Source of the DNA: Yoonia vestfoldensis
GTDB taxonomy: Bacteria > Pseudomonadota > Alphaproteobacteria > Rhodobacterales > Rhodobacteraceae
Assembly (NCBI RefSeq): GCF_002158905.1
Contig: NZ_CP021431.1
Coordinates: 2,729,001 to 2,793,000 of the forward strand
Length of the DNA: 64,000 bases
Direction of reading: 5' to 3'
Under the pieces are notes generated by a model. That model was not told the origin of the DNA, ran no database searches, and worked only from the letters and a program-made list of their open reading frames with translations. A program made the position numbers and the translations under genes. Below are positions 62,393 to 64,000 of the stretch, in pieces. Position 1 is the first letter of the stretch; each line of letters begins with the position of its first letter.

Positions 62393-63606
62393 GCACCGAA
62401 GTCCGCGTCCCCACGCTTGGTGAATCCGTGACCGAGGCCACGGTCGCCACATGGTTCAAGAAACCCGGCGATACCGTCGCCGTCGATGAAATGCTGTGCG
62501 AGCTGGAAACCGACAAGGTCACCGTCGAAGTGCCCAGCCCCGTTGCCGGTACGCTGTCGGAAATCGTCGCCGCCGAAGGTGAAACCGTGGGCGTCGATGC
62601 TTTGCTGGCGCAGGTCACCGAAGGTGACGCCGCCCCCGCCCCCGCGAAAGCAGCGCCCAAGGCAGCCCCTGCCCCCGATGCAGCCGCAGCGCAGACAGAG
62701 GCTGGCCCCGAAGAACCCAAATTGCGCGATCCCGAAGATGCTCCATCGGCCAAGAAGCTGATGGCCGACGCCGGCCTGTCCGACGTCAAGGGCACCGGCA
62801 AAGATGGCCGCGTGATGAAAGAGGATGTGCTGAAGGCGCTGACCGCGAAATCCGACGCCCCCGCGCCCGCCGCCGCCCCCCGCGCGCCGGTTGCCGCCAG
62901 CGACGAGGCCCGCGAAGAACGCGTCAAGATGACCCGCCTGCGCCAGACCATCGCCAAGCGGTTGAAAGACAGTCAGAACACCGCCGCCATGCTGACCACC
63001 TATAACGAGGTCGATATGACCGAGGTGATGGCGCTGCGCGACGCCTATAAGGATCTCTTCGTCAAGAAACATGGCGTGAAACTGGGCTTCATGTCGTTCT
63101 TCACCAAGGCCTGTATCCACGCCCTGCATGAAGTCCCCGAGGTCAACGCCGAAATCGACGGCACCGACGTGGTCTATAAAAACTATGTCCATATGGGCAT
63201 CGCCGCGGGCACACCCACAGGTCTTGTGGTGCCGGTGATCCGCGACGCCGACCAGATGTCATTCGCCGGTATCGAAAAGGCGATCGCCGAAATGGGCGCC
63301 AAGGCCCGCGACGGCAAGCTGTCGATGGCCGAGATGCAGGGCGGCACTTTCACCATCTCCAACGGTGGGGTCTATGGCTCGCTGATGTCCTCGCCCATCC
63401 TGAACCCCCCGCAATCGGGTATTCTGGGCATGCATAAGATCCAGGACCGCCCCATGGCGATCAACGGTCAGGTCGTGATCCGCCCGATGATGTATCTGGC
63501 TTTGTCCTATGACCACCGGATCGTGGACGGCAAAGGCGCTGTGACCTTCCTTGTGCGCGTGAAAGAAGCGCTCGAAGATCCCCGCCGCTTGTTGATGGAT
63601 CTGTAA
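62389..63606 (+). CDS. sucB: Dihydrolipoyl succinyltransferase (2-oxoglutarate dehydrogenase E2)
   Basis: 405 residues. One lipoyl domain with the modified Lys43 in [14 protein letters not shown], an alanine/proline-rich linker (about 80-115), the E3-binding domain ([11 protein letters not shown] to KEDVLKAL, about 120-155) and a catalytic domain ending in the [16 protein letters not shown] motif with the active-site His and Asp. It transfers the succinyl group to CoA. The lpd (E3) gene would be expected further downstream, beyond the window. Confidence 0.98.
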   Translation: MSTEVRVPTLGESVTEATVATWFKKPGDTVAVDEMLCELETDKVTVEVPSPVAGTLSEIVAAEGETVGVDALLAQVTEGDAAPAPAKAAPKAAPAPDAAAAQTEAGPEEPKLRDPEDAPSAKKLMADAGLSDVKGTGKDGRVMKEDVLKALTAKSDAPAPAAAPRAPVAASDEAREERVKMTRLRQTIAKRLKDSQNTAAMLTTYNEVDMTEVMALRDAYKDLFVKKHGVKLGFMSFFTKACIHALHEVPEVNAEIDGTDVVYKNYVHMGIAAGTPTGLVVPVIRDADQMSFAGIEKAIAEMGAKARDGKLSMAEMQGGTFTISNGGVYGSLMSSPILNPPQSGILGMHKIQDRPMAINGQVVIRPMMYLALSYDHRIVDGKGAVTFLVRVKEALEDPRRLLMDL

Positions 63607-63609
63607 ACG

Positions 63610-63679
63610 GTAAGGCGGGGTCAACCCCGCCCTACGGCGCAACCAGAACCGCCCCCGTAGGTCGGGGTTTACCCCGACC
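63610..63679 (+). repeat. Two palindromes between sucB and the MAPEG gene
   Basis: GGCGGGGT, loop CA, ACCCCGCC (63614-63631), bordered by GTAA and CTAC, then GGTCGGGGT, loop TT, ACCCCGACC (63660-63679). Both are perfect and related in sequence to the hairpins between sucC and sucD. Confidence 0.78.
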
Positions 63680-63701
63680 ACCCCAAACAAGGCTCTGCAT
63701 C

Positions 63702-64000
63702 ATGACCCCCGAACTGACCGTCCTTGCCCTTGCGGGCCTGTTGCAAGGGGTGCAATTCGTCCTGATGTCGGTGCCTGCCAATCTGGAACTCGGCCCGGGC
63801 AAGACAGCGGGGCCGCGTGACCCCGGCCGCCTTGGCAAGCCGCTGATCGAACAGGTCAGCCCCAAGACGGGCCGCCTGTTCCGGGCGCTGAATAACCATT
63901 TTGAAGGTTTGATCCTGTTCACACTCGCCGTGGTCGTCGTTACGCTGGGCGACAAGGCGACAGGGCTGTCCGCCGCCTGCGCCTGGGTCTACCTTGGCGC
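63702..64000 (+). CDS. MAPEG-family membrane protein (cut by window end)
   Basis: About 99 residues visible from the ATG at 63702; the C-terminus lies beyond the window. The N-terminal helix ELTVLALAGLLQGVQFVLMS, the NNHFEGLILFTLAVVVVTL segment and the pattern of four helices match the MAPEG superfamily (eicosanoid and glutathione metabolism-like membrane proteins). Its role in bacteria is unknown. It sits between sucB and the presumed lpd gene. Confidence 0.8.
   Translation, partial: MTPELTVLALAGLLQGVQFVLMSVPANLELGPGKTAGPRDPGRLGKPLIEQVSPKTGRLFRALNNHFEGLILFTLAVVVVTLGDKATGLSAACAWVYLG

Overview
This window is about 64 kb of dense, GC-rich chromosomal DNA from an alphaproteobacterium, almost certainly a member of the Rhodobacteraceae (Rhodobacter/Roseobacter lineage). 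The evidence is an RpoH-II-type sigma factor behind an RpoE-type promoter, the ethylmalonyl-CoA (EMC) pathway genes ccr, ecm, mch and mcl2, a MoeB fused to membrane helices, the TauE/SafE plus TIGR02186 gene pair, an H-NS/HvrA-type nucleoid protein, and the mdh-sucCD-odhAB order. No rRNA, tRNA, CRISPR array or prophage was seen, and no gene-free stretch exceeds 300 bases.

Layout. 1-10.5 kb: a partial dimethylglycine/sarcosine dehydrogenase-like flavoprotein, a 2-hydroxyacid dehydrogenase, an SH3 protein, a CDF metal transporter, then a minus-strand block rpoH2, coaBC, dut, moeB-like, dcp in which the last four overlap by ATGA. 10.5-26.6 kb: housekeeping genes cobU, a cobC-like phosphatase, a GST, yifB/comM, gshB-yraN-rsmI facing an LpoA-like lipoprotein, glnD, murJ, a catalytically dead rhomboid, trpS, a glyoxalase-fold protein, a universal stress protein, a NifU-type protein with a candidate Irr operator, tsaB and rimI. 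26.8-33.8 kb: a BMP-type nucleoside ABC uptake operon ending in purine nucleoside phosphorylase; its ATPase gene is broken by an IS903-group (IS5 family) insertion with a clean 9-bp duplication. 33.9-37.9 kb: TauE/SafE, TIGR02186, an SDR and a RecD-like helicase. 38.0-42.9 kb: EMC genes ccr and ecm flanking an acyltransferase, followed by a second IS copy that appears identical. 44-46 kb: an H-NS family gene, deoD and a urea-carboxylase-associated protein.

46-64 kb is a central-carbon hub: sdhB, then a two-gene glycosyltransferase/FkbM cassette on the opposite strand, then lipoprotein-sdhA-sdhD-sdhC, the EMC operon mcl2-nnrU-DUF1737-mch, a small secreted protein, a second TauE/SafE protein, mdh, sucC-sucD-sucA-sucB, and a MAPEG protein cut by the window end.

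Functionally, ccr, ecm, mch and mcl2 carry acetyl-CoA-derived C5 units through the EMC route to glyoxylate, malate and succinyl-CoA, which enter the TCA enzymes encoded alongside. The most interesting regulatory signal is a pair of GTGATCAC palindromes, 21 bp centre to centre and in the same orientation, upstream of both sdhC and sucC. Other notable items are the split sdh operon, a hairpin that covers the coaBC ribosome binding site, a pseudo-rhomboid, and a sequence element found six times, always just downstream of and co-directional with a gene's 3' end.
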